Below are positions 45,845 through 56,905 of a stretch of 64,000 bases of DNA, one piece after another (position 1 is the stretch's first letter; each line of letters opens with the position of its first letter). Source of the stretch: Callorhinus ursinus (Eukaryota > Chordata > Mammalia > Carnivora > Otariidae). The position numbers and the translations under genes were made by a program. A model generated the notes under the pieces. The model worked only from the letters and a program-made list of their open reading frames with translations, ran no database searches and was not told the DNA's origin. The stretch is from assembly GCF_003265705.1 (NCBI RefSeq), contig NW_020312785.1:127975150-128039149 (forward strand), given 5' to 3'.

Positions 45845-46285
45845 TGGATGCTATGTACCATGCATCATTATTTAATTTATTCCACGCATTAAAATAAGTA
45901 CTATAATAATTTAACATCATCATTGCTGTTTGCTAAGCGAGAAAATTTAGATATGATAGTATTAAATGGCCCCAAGTCACAGGGCACCTGGGTGGTTCAG
46001 TCAGTTAACTGTTGGGACTTTTGATTTCAGCTCAGGTCATGATCTCAGGGTTATGAGATTGATCCCCACCTTGGGCTCTGTGCTCAGCATGGAGTCTGCT
46101 TGGGATTCTTTCCCTCTTCATCTCCCTCTCCCACTGCCTCTCCCCCCTTGTTCGCTCATTTTCTTTCTCTAATAAAATCTTTAAATTTTTTTTTAAATGC
46201 CCAAAATCAGATGGATGTTAAAGCAGTAGAACCAAGGTCTTATCTAGGAAATATCACAGGTCCTGATGTCTAACCACACTAATTG
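45845..46285 (-). mobile_element. MIR split by a CanSINE
   Basis: The left part 'cattatttaatttattccacgcatta ... gagaaaatttagatatgatagtattaaatggccccaagtcac' and the right part 'gcccaaaatcagatgg ... agcagtagaaccaaggtcttatctagg' together make one MIR in reverse. The CanSINE at 45981-46194 sits at the 'ttgcccaaggtcac' position. Confidence 0.78.
45981..46194 (+). mobile_element. CanSINE nested in a MIR
   Basis: Older-subfamily CanSINE ('acttttgatttcagctcaggtcatgatctcagggttatgagattgatcccc') with an aataaaatctttaaattttttttt tail. The target-site duplication copies MIR bases: aaatggccccaagtca and aaatgcccaaaatcag (from 45964 and 46195), several mismatches. Confidence 0.94.
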
Positions 46286-46960
46286 AAAAGTTGGGAAAAA
46301 ACCCAGGGTTCTGGTTTCCTGGGCCAGTGCTTATTTCACTTAGCCTGTCCATAGCAACTAGGCAATCAGTTTATAAGCCTTTTGGTAAACTTTATAATGT
46401 TAGCATTTTGCAAAGAAAAAGGCAGGAAATTAAATTACATGTCTTAAAGACTGGTTTAGACCAGTTGAAAATCTGCCTGACAGTCTTTGAGGTGTTGAAA
46501 GAATGGCAGAAAGTCAAAAGAATTTACACAGAATAAAACACTGTTGTCAGCTGACCAAATAACAGTGTTTACAACAAAAACAACCACTACCTGCGAATTC
46601 AAAAAAAAATCAGAATTAAGTAAAAGTACAAAACCAACTACTTTCCCTTTCTACTTCTCCAACTTGTCATCAGGGCCTGATTAAGCTGGGTATAAAATTT
46701 CATTACAAAGTTGACTAAGGTTTTCATGAGTATTATCTCATATATAATCACCCTTATGGCCAACAAGTAGGCAAAAGTCATTCTAGTCATTTATAAATAA
46801 TGTGAATCTACGAAGAGTACAGGGAATCTAAAATTTCCAAGCAATATGGAAATGATAGGCTTTCTTCTATTGGCTGTGGCTGATAACAGGGGGTTTGTCA
46901 TTATCAAGTGGCTTTGAATGGTAAGCCCCTGAACCAGAGGTCCATCAGACCATTGCCACA
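46286..46960. other. Unassigned stretch
   Basis: An 81-codon plus frame at 46291-46536 has no recognisable features. No repeat was assigned. Confidence 0.4.
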
Positions 46961-47059
46961 GAACAGCCTCAAACCTGTAGAATAGGCCACTGTTTGAAAG
47001 TCATTATAGAATACATCAATCAAAAGCATGGTTAAGAATGTCTTTAGTTATGTCAAATC

Positions 47060-47465
47060 AAACTGAGGGACAGTCTACAGAATAACTTCTATACTCTTCA
47101 AAAACATCAGGGTTATAAAAGCCAAAGATTTTTTAATCAGAATTGCCTGAAGAGTTAAGACTGAGGAATTCTCCCAGACTAATGTAAACTAGAGAGACAG
47201 GAAAACCAAGTATGACAGGATATCCTGAAATGGATCCTGGACTAGAAAAAGTTACTATCCCTTTAACATTAGTGGGACAATTGGTAAAATTTGAATTTCC
47301 TAGTATCATAGATGATATTGCATTAATTGTAATTTCCTGATTTTAACTGTGATTTTGATTGCACTGTCATTGTTTCTAGGAGATACACACTGAAGTATTT
47401 AGGGGCAAGAAAACATCTTGTCTGCTACTTTCTCTCAAATGGTTCAGGAAAAACAAACCTTTATT
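47060..47465 (+). mobile_element. L1M 3' UTR
   Basis: 'gagggacagtctacagaataactt', 'actcttcaaaaacatcagggtta', 'aaatggatcctggactagaaaaag', 'taacattagtgggacaattggtaaaatttgaat', 'gtttctaggagatacacactgaagtatttaggggc', 'ctctcaaatggttcaggaaaaa' follow an old L1 3' UTR in sense orientation. Confidence 0.8.
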
Positions 47466-47756
47466 TAATCCATCTGGAACTTTTTTTTTTGTATATAATG
47501 TAAGATTAGAATCTAGTGTTATTTCTTCCATTTGCATAGGGCATGGAGTCAGCTCAGTTTAATAATTTATCCTTTCCCACTAAATTATTACCTTTGTCAT
47601 ACATTATATTCTTACATATAACTAAGATCTATTTCTAGAATCTCTTTTGTTTCATGCATTTACTTTCCATTCCTATGCCAATATCATAATGAGGAGACTT
47701 TATGATGTACTTTAATATCTTGGAAGTCAAGGTCCATCTCACTTTTCTGTGTATCT

Positions 47757-47990
47757 TTTCACATATATACAATATATGTGTATAAATGTATAAATATGTA
47801 TATCCATATATATGAATATATACACATATGTATATCCATATACATGAAGTATATGTGTATATACATATGTACATTTATGTATACATATTTGTTTAGATAG
47901 TTATGTATATGCATTTGTGTGTTCATGCATGTATGCATACTCTGTATACATATGTGTATACATACATTGCATACATATGAAATAATGTGG
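47757..47990. repeat. Mixed (TATATG/TGTATA)n microsatellite
   Basis: About 230 bp of alternating purine-pyrimidine sequence (tatgtgtata, catatatgaata and similar). Reverse-strand frames here translate as Tyr/Ile/His-rich low-complexity peptides and are not genes. Probably expanded within the L1. Confidence 0.93.
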
Positions 47991-49054
47991 ATGACTGTAC
48001 TTGGGCATTTCCCCAAAACACCATTGTTGGAATTCTAATTGTAAATGCATTGAATATATGTATTCATTTGAGAGAATTACAATTCATATTATTCTATTTT
48101 TATCATCCAAGAAAATATTTTGCCATTTAGCTCAATTTATATCCTCACATTAGTTTTTATGATTTTCTTCATGGAAATCCTTTGTGTATTCTCTTAAATT
48201 CATTCCTAATATGGTAGGATTTGTCACCGTAAAGAGTATCCCAAGACCATTTCTAGATGCTAACTGCTAGTAGAAAATGGACTTACTGCCACCTTACCAA
48301 TTTCATATATTTGTTCTAGTTATTTTATACTCTTTGGTTTTCTAAAAATGCAATTAAATCTTAGCAAAGGCTATAGCGTTGTATCAATCAAATCTTGGCA
48401 TATTATCTTTTTCAGTGTTTTCATCAAATCATTTCTTGTCTTGCTTCATTTTCTAAAACCTCTACTATTGAGTTAAAATAAACAAGTTTCCCTATCTAAG
48501 CCTAATTATTTTAATGTTCTGTTTAATGGTTTTAACATTTAGGATAATATTTGCTATTGATTCTTGGTAAATAGATTTTCACTACATTTGGTTTCCTTCT
48601 AATACTCTTGCAATTAATTTTAATAGAAATGGCTGCTGGATATCAAATATTTGTTCAGCAGTTTATATAATTATGTATTTAATAGGATTATGATGGCAAC
48701 TTTCCTAAAATTGGAAACCACTATTTTCATATATTAATACTACCTGGCAATGATACTTGAAACTCGCATATATTATTAGATTCTATGCACAGATATTTTA
48801 TTCAGAAGCTTTACCTTTATGTTTGTGAAGATAAGTTTTCTTCTTTAGACTAGTTTCCTTATCAGGTTTCACTTCTAATATGAAGCTATCTTCATCAATG
48901 AAATGGGATAATTTCTGTCTTATACTAGGGTATTACCTTAAATAAAATTGGAACAAACTCTTTTTAAAGATTAGATACAACTTATCTTTGAAATCTATCA
49001 AGACTAGTGGTTTTTTTCAATGCTTCATCTCACACCTTCTCTCACCTTTCACCA

Positions 49055-49251
49055 TTTTTTTTTAAAGATTTTATTTATTTATTTGACAGAGAGAGAGACA
49101 GCAAGAGAGGGAACACAAGCAGGGGGAGTGGGAGAGGGAGAAGCAGGCTTCCCACTGAGCAGGGAGCCCAATGCGGGGCTCGATCCCAGGACCCTGGGAA
49201 CATGACCTGAGCCGAAGGCAGACACTTAACGACCCAGCCACCCAGGCGCCC
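49055..49251 (-). mobile_element. CanSINE nested in an old L1
   Basis: Minus-strand, close to consensus: 'tttttttttaaagattttatttatttatttgacagagagag', 'gagcagggagcccaatgcggggctcgatcccaggaccctggg', 'gccacccaggcgcccc'. Its insertion post-dates the surrounding L1. Confidence 0.95.
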
Positions 49252-50570
49252 CTCACCAACTATTTAGTTCTCTACTTTTTCTTGGGATCATTTGGTAATT
49301 TATAATTTTCTAGGAAGGGACATTATTGTCTATTTTATCAAAACTGCTACTAAAAACTCGGAAGATTTTTCCAGTTGCTCTCTGCATCTTTATTCCTTTG
49401 TTTCATGTTTTTCTATTTTTGCTTTCTCAATTTTTCCTGTAAACTTATGATTGGTTTAACTAGTTTGTCACTTCAAAAATTAGCAATGAGATTTACTTAT
49501 CCTTTCCTGTATTGTAGTTTTTCCCCTCATACTTTCATTTTGACCTTTGTTCCCTTTTCCTTTTGATTTTTTTTATCTTTTAAAATTGATAATAAGTTAA
49601 CTTTCTTTAATTTTCATCTTTCTTCTTTAAAATTAAAGGCATTCAAGGCCACACTTTTTTGCTCAGAGTACAACTTTGGCTGTATCATGTGTTTACAATA
49701 TCATTGCTCTCTATATGCAGTTTCGATTCCTAGTTCCATCCAACTCTTGTGTAGAAAAGCATTTTTAGTTACTACATATTTAATATTTGGGGATTACCTT
49801 CATGTCATTTATTCCTAATTTTTAGTAATTGTTTTGCTTTCTACTATTTGTTGTGTTATGATCAGCAAATGTAGCCTATATATACTTCATAGAAAAATTT
49901 CTTTGAGCCAAGTACATGATCAGTTTTTGCAAATATTTTATGAATATGTAGAACAGAATACATTCTTTTTAAAATAAAAGGAGATCTTTTTATACTTTTC
50001 TATGGTATTACCCTTTTTGTGTGTAAGATATGCACAATTCAAAAGGAGATATATTGAAATAACCCACTATATTTATATTTTCATCAATTTTTTCTTATAT
50101 CAAGTTTTGCTTTATCTGTATTAAAAGCTATTCAGTTGTTCAAATGCCACTTCCTGGTTGGCATAGGTCTTTCATAAGCTGTGCCTTTAATTATTGCCCC
50201 TCATAACTTTTTAAGTGCTTTTAATCTTAAATTCTACATTGCCTAATATTCCTTTTGCTTTTTATGCTTTCCTTTTTCTTCCTATTGTCATATTGCTATT
50301 TTTAAATCATTTATGTTTTTCTTATAAATAGCAGTTAACTGTATTTTAAGTCAGTTTGACACCCAGACAATTCACTTTTCATATTTAGAGAAGTCACTGA
50401 CAAAATGAAAATAAAGGAGGAATAAAATTATGTTTATTAGTTTTGTGTTGTTTTGTTATTTGCTCTTTTCCTATGTTTGTTTGAAAATTTTACTAATAGA
50501 TTTTTCCAATTCCTTAATGATTGCCTTATCTTTTCCTTATTACCAGAAACCCATTCTTCTACATTTTAAA

Positions 50571-52185
50571 TAAAAATAAGCATCTCCCCCCAAAAAATGC
50601 TTTATCATTTTCTACTTTTCCATAAAATTACCGATTTAACATAAATGCATTTCTCTCCCTGACCACCCCCATCAAAATTGAGGAAAATTTTGAATGCTTT
50701 TGCTTTACTTATCCTTTCCTCCTGCTTCAAATCCTAGGATTTAATAAGAATTAATAATTAATAAGTTCCCATTGCAGTGTGTCACCTTTATTCAGTATCT
50801 TTATCACACAATGCTAAATATCATGTATTATCATCCAGCGTCCGGTTAAATAAACATACAAGCACATATTCTCAGATTCATTGTTCACAATTTTCACTTC
50901 ATTTCACATTTTCTTGGCTTAAGTACTCATTTCTCCTTCCCTTGTCCACTTAGAATCTCTTCTAGACCATTTTGTTTTTCTTAGGGATATAGTCTGGAAT
51001 ATTTTTTTTTTTTAATCTTAATTGAACTGTTGACCTTCCAGGTGAATTATAATTTCAGGGGTAAGAAATTCTCAGGTTGAAATTCTATACCCTCTGTGTC
51101 TAGGAACCATAGTACTGTTTTCAAGATTCCAGTATTGTAGGTTAGAAATAGGGAAATTAATTTAGAATGTTACTCTATGTGTAACTTGATCTTTCCAACA
51201 GAAAGTTCATCAGAATTCTTTATCCTTCAAGTTCAGGAATTTCTCAGGTTAACCGGTGTATGTTTTTCTCATCAATATTCCCTTGACCCCAATATGCCCT
51301 TTCACTGAGGGAGTCAGACCTTTCAGAGAAATCTTCTTAAATTATATGTGCATTTAGAGGTCCAGGTTCTGTCATCCATGTCTCTAATTTTTTTCATCCT
51401 AATTTCTCTCTTTATGTTTTTGTTCTGTGCTTTAAGGTATTTATCCCAATTGATTTCCTAGATCACAAATTCAGGCTCAACTCCGACCTTCCTCTCCTTC
51501 AATTAAACCAAGAACTTGGGCACAGAAATTCATCTCCACAAAACTTATACTGCCTGGAATGCTTAAGTTTTTCAAGTTGGCATTTGTCTCCTCTAGTCTC
51601 TATATCACTGGATGTGCATTTGGTTTGATCTGACAGACCCTCATCTTTCTAGCTTCTGGGCATGTTTAATTTTATTTTTCCATGGAGTCTAAGGTTTGAT
51701 TCCTGGAGTACTCTAAGCCCTGTAAACAGTAGACAGCTAAGTATTCTCAGAGACTCATGGAGTAGAAGGGGCATTAAAAGGAACCCTTTCCCCTGGTACC
51801 TGGCTTGCACTCACTCTCTTAGCTTCAGGGGCACAGAGGACTCCATCCATCCAGTTGGTTCTCTTCTGGCGTCCTGAGCACCAGAGAGCAGCTACATGCA
51901 CACTGCTACTGCTGACCTCCTACCAGAGGTGTACGTGAGGTCCATGGTTCTCCCAAGACTTCACACATCTGATCCTCACTACAGTTCCCTCTGAGGCTGG
52001 TCTTCAGGATCTCATCTACCCATGAAGGCAAAGAAACTCCCTATTCCTCTGACATACCACAACTCCCACAGAATTAAAGTGTCACTTGCAGCCCCAGTGG
52101 TCACTGGGCTTACCTGAGAAAGACAAATTGGAAATAGAATCATAAGAAAAGGAACAGTCATCTTCCAAGAACACGCCCCTTTATT
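50571..52185. other. Unassigned T-rich stretch, possibly more L1
   Basis: The T/C-rich plus strand from 50571 to about 51880 could be the complement of the 5' UTR/ORF1 part of the neighbouring L1, but I could not match specific blocks. 51880-52185 is ordinary sequence. No gene was seen. Confidence 0.35.
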
Positions 52186-52189
52186 TTCC

Positions 52190-52274
52190 CATTTTATCTT
52201 GTTTGATCCTTACAAAAACACTATGAGGTAGAGGTTCAAACCCAGAAATTACAGGCACAATGCTACTTCTCCTT
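52190..52274 (-). mobile_element. MIR fragment
   Basis: 'ccattttatcttgtttgatccttacaaaaacactatgaggtagaggtt' is the MIR 3' part in reverse. Confidence 0.6.
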
Positions 52275-52296
52275 AAAAAAAAAAAAAAAAAAAAAA
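52275..52296 (+). repeat. 22-A homopolymer
   Basis: A pure run of 22 A following the MIR fragment. It could be a retroposition tail, but no parent element is visible upstream. Confidence 0.95.
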
Positions 52297-52299
52297 GAG

Positions 52300-53480
52300 G
52301 TAGTAAACAAAGATCAAAAGTTTGGCTCTTCTTAGGTGTGCATACTTACATTCCAACATAAACATACTCAAGTTTCAAGGCCTACAACCAGCCATTATAT
52401 CCTTGCATTTTTTCGAGAAGACAATCTCTCCAAAAGGATAAAAATCTGAGGTGTGGGTAAGTGATGAATAGAACAGCTCACAGAGATTGGGACTGTGGGT
52501 TCAGTACCATTATGATATGCTCTCCTGGCAGGACTGCACCAGCTGGTCACAGGTAACTTGGCATCTTGCACCCGCAAAGCTGGCAGTACATATACAGGTC
52601 CATGGGCACTCTCTGGGCAGAGGAAAGACAGGTACTGATAAAGATTCTTTCCTCTGGATGTTAAAGCAGGGATGTATAGCCTTCCCCAAACTCCACACAC
52701 CATCTACTGAACCTTCAATCAACACAATGTACATAAAAACATATGTCGGTTTTCTCTTTTTTTTTTTTCAGTTAGGGTCTACATGTTAAAATCTGAACAT
52801 AAAAGTAACTCATGTATGCACTGCTATAAAGTAATTAACAGAAACTGCTTCCTCTACACAATAAAACCTCAGCCATTTTTTGTAGTGCTCTAATGTTTGA
52901 ACAAGTGTGGGAACTATACTAGACATCCCTTTCTTTTTGAGATATAACTTTCACTGGTGACTTGAATGGTGTAATAACTCTTGGTGACCTTGCAAGTTTC
53001 TTTTACCCCCCTCTTTTCCTGAACTCCAGCTCAGAGTTATCACCCTGGAGAATTGACATTGCATGCCCAAGATTATAATTTGCATGTTGGTAACAGCTTA
53101 AGAGAGAATGCCTCTTAGCAATTTATATTCTAAAATGTCCTCCCCTTTCTTCTTACAGGAAACCTCCTTTACCACACTCTTGTAGGCAGCACAGCATCCT
53201 TCAGGTTTATGAGCAGAATACTACAAGTTGCGGCCTTCACCAAGTAGCCCTCCCTACTCTCATATAACTTACTGTCTCATCAGAAAAGAAAACCGAAGAT
53301 GAACTGCAACCTCAGACAGCCTTACAACAGACCCAGGGTGCAAAAGCATTCAGTTTTTTTCAGGGAGTTCTCTAATGCAAGCTATCATTCATCATCTTCT
53401 TGGACTTTTTTCCTGTTCCACTCCTTTTTAAGTAATGGATACAGTTGCAGATTTGGCTCAAGAAGATCCAAGTTTTCTGT
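52300..53480. other. Unassigned stretch with overlapping ~100-codon frames
   Basis: Minus frames 52395-52703 (102 codons) and 52510-52734 (74) and plus frame 52487-52789 (100) overlap in a slightly GC-richer patch. No conserved motif was recognised; mutual overlap on opposite strands points to a composition effect. Confidence 0.4.
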
Positions 53481-53489
53481 TTCGATTTC

Positions 53490-53605
53490 AATTCTCTCAA
53501 CTAGAGTTTCTTATAATTGTTGTCTACCTGCTGAGTGATCAGGCATGCAGAGAGCTCAACACAGTGTCTGACATACAGTAGATGTTCAATCAACAGTGGG
53601 AATCA
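53490..53605 (+). mobile_element. MIR or L2 3' end
   Basis: 'agagctcaacacagtgtctgacatacagtagatgttcaatcaac' matches the shared MIR/L2-type terminus ('cagtgcctggcacatagtaggtgctcaata'). Confidence 0.55.
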
Positions 53606-54135
53606 GAAGGCTCAAGTTGAGGGAGTAGAAGGCTGTGATCCCAGGGTCTCCCTGGAGTGAAGCATGTATGTATGTATCTTTGAAGAGAGGGAGAACCCTA
53701 ATGAAAATGAGGCTGCTGTTTATGAAAATTTGCAGTTCTATAGTGATTTTTCCCAACATTCTTTGAACCCCACTCAGGATCACTTCAATAGATAAAGAGT
53801 CAGAGTAAACGCCTTTGGGATATGTAAAAAAAAAAAAAAACTTGTCTATTTTCTGTATAGACAACTTGTTTCTAACAGATTGAATTGGTGTATAATTATA
53901 TGACATCAAGGGTTACCAAGGCACATTTTCCTTCTGAGCTAGTCATGACGTGAAATATTCTCTCCTGAGCTAGGCCTGGTGTTACAACCCATCTCCTACA
54001 ACCCAAACGGAAATCCTCTTATAGACATTCTTCCACAACCAAAATAACTCTCTTCCCTCCTCCCCATTAAAGACCAACAAGCAGTGGAAAATGGTAGTGA
54101 CAGTAAGAATATTCCTCTAGCACTTAAGAGTTCTT
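53606..54135. other. Unassigned stretch
   Basis: A 107-codon minus frame (53586-53909) runs across an A15 tract (53827-53841) and has no domain. Nothing else was recognised. Confidence 0.4.
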
Positions 54136-54139
54136 TCTC

Positions 54140-54194
54140 TACCATAAATTTGAGGCCTGGCACATAGAACTCAGAAGTAACAATTCAATGGGTC
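54140..54194 (+). mobile_element. Possible L2 3' end
   Basis: 'gaggcctggcacatagaactcagaagtaacaattcaatg' resembles the L2 end that often precedes GGAT repeats. Confidence 0.45.
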
Positions 54195-54236
54195 AATGGA
54201 TGGATGGATGGATGAATTGATGGATGTATGGATGGC
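54195..54236 (+). repeat. (GGAT)n microsatellite
   Basis: About ten imperfect ggat units (tggatggatggatg, interrupted by aattg and tgta). Likely variable in length. Confidence 0.93.
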
Positions 54237-54404
54237 CTGGAAGTGCTTAATATCATTTGAGATAGAGATCTTTCAGGGCTGCTTCCATAGTGGCCATACT
54301 CTCTTGGATTGCCCTGTATTTTCATCAGGGTCTTAAGGACCCACCCAATTTTTTTTTCCAATCTTTTTTTGTTTCTACTTTCTGTACAATTTCTTTCTTT
54401 CCTT

Positions 54405-54925
54405 CTTTTTTTTATTTTATTATGTTATGTTAATCACCATACATTACATCATTAGTTTTTGATGTAGTGGTCCATGATTCATTGTTTGCGTGTAACACCC
54501 AGTGCTCCATTCAATACATGCCCGCTTTAATACCAACACCAGGCTAACCCATCCCCCCACCCACTCCCCTCTAGAATCCTCAGTTTGTTTCTCAGAGTCC
54601 ATAGTCTCTCATGGTTCATCTCCCCCTCAATTTTTTTATTTAAATTCAATTTAGTTAAAATATAGTGTATTATTAGTTTCAGGGGTAGAATTTAGTGGTT
54701 CATCAGTAGCATATAATACCCACTGCTCATTCCATCAAGTGCCCTCCTTAATGCCCATCACCCAGTTACCCCATCTCCCACCCACCACCCCTCTCCAGCA
54801 ACCCTCAGTTTGTTTCCTAAGTTAAAAGTCTCTTATGGTTTGTCTCCCTCTGTTTTCATGTTATTTTTCCTTCCCTTCCCCTATGTTCATCTGTTTTGTT
54901 TCTTAAATTCCACATATGAAGAATC
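54405..54925 (-). mobile_element. Carnivore L1 3' UTR with two homologous blocks
   Basis: Block 1 (54405-54640) equals the other young L1 ends of this window: 'tgttaatcaccatacattacatcattag', 'aacacccagtgctccattc', 'ccctctagaatcctcagtttg', 'agtctctcatggttcatctccccctc'. Block 2 (54641-54925) repeats this layout in diverged form: 'ataatacccactgctcattcc', 'ccctctccagcaaccctcagtttg', 'agtctcttatggtttgtctccctc'. It may be one element whose UTR holds a tandem duplication, or one L1 end inserted beside another. Confidence 0.85.
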
Positions 54926-55079
54926 CACCTAATCTTCAGTGAAAACAAACTCAATTACATAATATCATATACTCTGAACACTACAGGAACATACAGTCCA
55001 GGAAAGAGAAATATGATACTAATAATAAGGATATCAATACTACTAATCCTACAATGTGCAACTAAAACTTACTGCAAAC

Positions 55080-55465
55080 AATATAGAAGTCACTTTCTTA
55101 ACTCCTTTACTTAGGAAAACACTTATTTAATGCTTTCTTATTCCCTTTTCTTATGGTTGGGGAAGTAGAAGTCCTGAGATAATTAAAGAACTTGCCCAAG
55201 GTACCCAGCAAGAAAATATATGGAATTTTTTTTAATGTTTTATTTATTTATTCATCAGAGTCAGAGAGAGAGAGAGAGGCAGAGGAAGAAGCAGGCTCCC
55301 CACCTAGCAGGGAGCCCAATGCGGGACTCAATCCCAGGACCCTGGGGTCATGACCTGAGCCGAAGGCAGACTCTTAACCATCTGAGCCACCGAGATGCCC
55401 AAGAAAATATGGAATTTGAAACTAAATCACTCTGACAATGGAGTCCATGCTCATATTCACGTAGT
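55080..55465 (-). mobile_element. MIR split by a CanSINE
   Basis: Left: 'ggttggggaagtagaagtcctgagataattaaagaacttgcccaaggtacccagcaag'. Right: 'gaatttgaaactaaatcactctgacaatggagtccatgctc'. The two halves join into one MIR read in reverse, with the CanSINE at the position after the '...cacacagctag' motif. Confidence 0.75.
55229..55400 (-). mobile_element. CanSINE nested in a MIR
   Basis: Minus-strand copy, head end slightly decayed (gagccaccgagatgccc). Target-site duplication aagaaaatatatggaattt (55210-55228) against aagaaaatatggaattt (55401-55417), differing by one AT unit. Confidence 0.95.
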
Positions 55466-56103
55466 CACTTAGTACTTGTCACAATTTATCAGCCCACAAC
55501 TTCTTGATGCTCTGACAGCCTTCACTAAATGTAAGTAATAGGACTTGTATTTGCTAGTAATAGCTAACTTAATTTTTTTTTTCTGCTTCTACTGGCAATT
55601 AGCTCCAGGCTGAGACCCAGCTTCTGAGCCTGAATGTGCCCCTGTATAAAACAGCAAAAATTGGTACATGATCTCCAAAGCTCCTTTCTGCCTTTCACAC
55701 ACTATGTCATCAAGGATCAATGTGGTAAGTCTACATTGATGAATCATGACATTAAACACAATTTTGACCATAAGCAAGGAAAAATATGGAAAATACGGAA
55801 AACAAAAAGCTTGCTTTCTTCAGAAATGTGAACACTATATACAATGTATTGTACATATATTTCCTAGATTTTAACTATCCTTGCCATGCTTTATTTATGA
55901 GCCAGGAAGCTATAATCTAAAAGTGTAAGAATATAACACTCATGGTGAAGTTCAATATGGTATTCAAACTATTAAAATCAGATGCCACTTTGTTGTCATG
56001 CTGGAGTACACTATGATCAAAGAGGGGAGATTTCTAGGCAGAATTACAAAAAGCTCTCAGTGAGAGACTGAAAATCACAATCAGATCAACTTTAATAATA
56101 ATT
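55466..56103. other. Unassigned stretch
   Basis: Overlapping 62- and 65-codon frames at 55589-55831 without features. No repeat was recognised. Confidence 0.4.
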
Positions 56104-56118
56104 AAAAATCTTTAGAGA

Positions 56119-56312
56119 GGCGCCTGGGTGGCTCAGTCGTTGGGTGTCTGCCTTCGGCTCAAGTCATGGTCCCAGGGTCCTGGGATTGAGCCCCGCATCG
56201 GGCTCCCTGCTCGGCGAGGAAACTGCTTCTCCCTCTCCCACTCCCCCTGCTTGTGTTCCCTCTCTCGCTGTGTCTCTCTCTGTCAAATAAATAAATAAAG
56301 TCTTTTAAAAAA
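56119..56312 (+). mobile_element. CanSINE, near-consensus, with a 15-bp TSD
   Basis: 'ggcgcctgggtggctcagtcgttgggtgtctgccttcggctcaagtcatgg' to '(aaat)n aaagtctttt' plus A-run. Target-site duplication aaaaatctttagaga / aaaaatctttggaga (56104-56118 and 56313-56327). Confidence 0.97.
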
Positions 56313-56396
56313 AAAAATCTTTGGAGACTCTGCTTATTCATTGAAAGGAGCCACTATGCTCCATCATTTATTTTTCACTAAGAACTCCTGACAAAA

Positions 56397-56560
56397 TTTA
56401 AAGAAAAAGGATAAAAGGAGTTATAAACTGGAGGATAAAGAAGGGGAAGAGGAAGAAAGAAGGGGGATAAGGAGGATAAATCAAGCAGAAAGAAAAAGGA
56501 AGGAGGATAAAGGGGGAGGAAGGGAGAGGAGAGGGAGTAGAGAGAGCAGGAGGGAAAACC
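56397..56560 (+). repeat. Polypurine tract with GGATAAA units
   Basis: About 160 bp, almost all A and G, with recurring ggataaa/ggaggataa and ggaagaggaa units. Such tracts can form triplex (H-DNA). The minus-strand frames here read as Ser/Pro/Leu-rich low-complexity peptides and are not genes. Confidence 0.93.
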
Positions 56561-56714
56561 TCTGGTCATGGATATTCAATTGCCATTTACAACTTCCCCC
56601 AGCTCCCGATGTTCTTGCAAGCAGATTGGTCCTAGATCGAAGATAAAATTGTCTGCCGCTGTCCCAAATTTTTACACATGTCAACATACCAATTAAGAGA
56701 GCTTTGCTTTTTTA

Positions 56715-56905
56715 AAAAGATGTATGTATTTATTTGAGAGAGAGAAGGCACATGTGTGAGTGAGGGGAGGGGCAAAAGGAGATCATCTTCAAGCAGACTC
56801 CCTGCTGAGCACAGAGCCCCACATGAGGCTTGATGCCAAACCCCGTGAGACGGTGACCTGAGCCTAGACCAAGAGTCAGATGCTTAACTGACTGAGCCTC
56901 GTAGC
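56715..56905 (-). mobile_element. CanSINE, older and diverged
   Basis: 'ttttttaaaaagatgtatgtatttatttgagagagagaagg', 'agcacagagccccacatgaggcttgatgcc', 'gtgagacggtgacctgagcctagaccaagagtcagatgcttaactgactgagcc'. The 'accaagagtcagatg' block marks the older subfamily. The head end is altered. Confidence 0.9.

Larger units (their letters stand above)
47480..50570 (-). mobile_element. Old L1 ORF2, about 3 kb, with two insertions
   Basis: The plus strand is T-rich and follows the complement of L1 ORF2 from the C-terminal region at the left ('cctatgccaatatcataatgaggagactttatg') through the reverse-transcriptase part ('gtttttatgattttcttcatggaaatcc', 'tagttattttatact') to the endonuclease part at the right ('gtgttatgatcagcaaatgtagcc', 'gaaataacccactatatttatattttcatcaattttttcttatatcaagttttgctttatctg'). 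It contains an AT/TG microsatellite at 47757-47990 and a CanSINE at 49055-49251. It is heavily mutated; no frame over 70 codons follows the protein. Ends are approximate. Confidence 0.8.

Noticed and set aside
47635..48016. 79- and 85-codon minus frames rich in Tyr, Ile and His
   Set aside because: They lie in the alternating TA/TG microsatellite; the composition explains the lack of stops.
52395..52789. Three overlapping frames of 74-102 codons
   Set aside because: Opposite-strand overlap, no recognised domain and no exon signals; treated as a chance cluster in GC-richer sequence.
53586..53909. 107-codon minus frame
   Set aside because: It runs across an A15 tract, has no domain and starts in a MIR/L2-like end.
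56378..56687. Ser/Pro/Leu-rich minus frames
   Set aside because: They are the complement of the polypurine tract.
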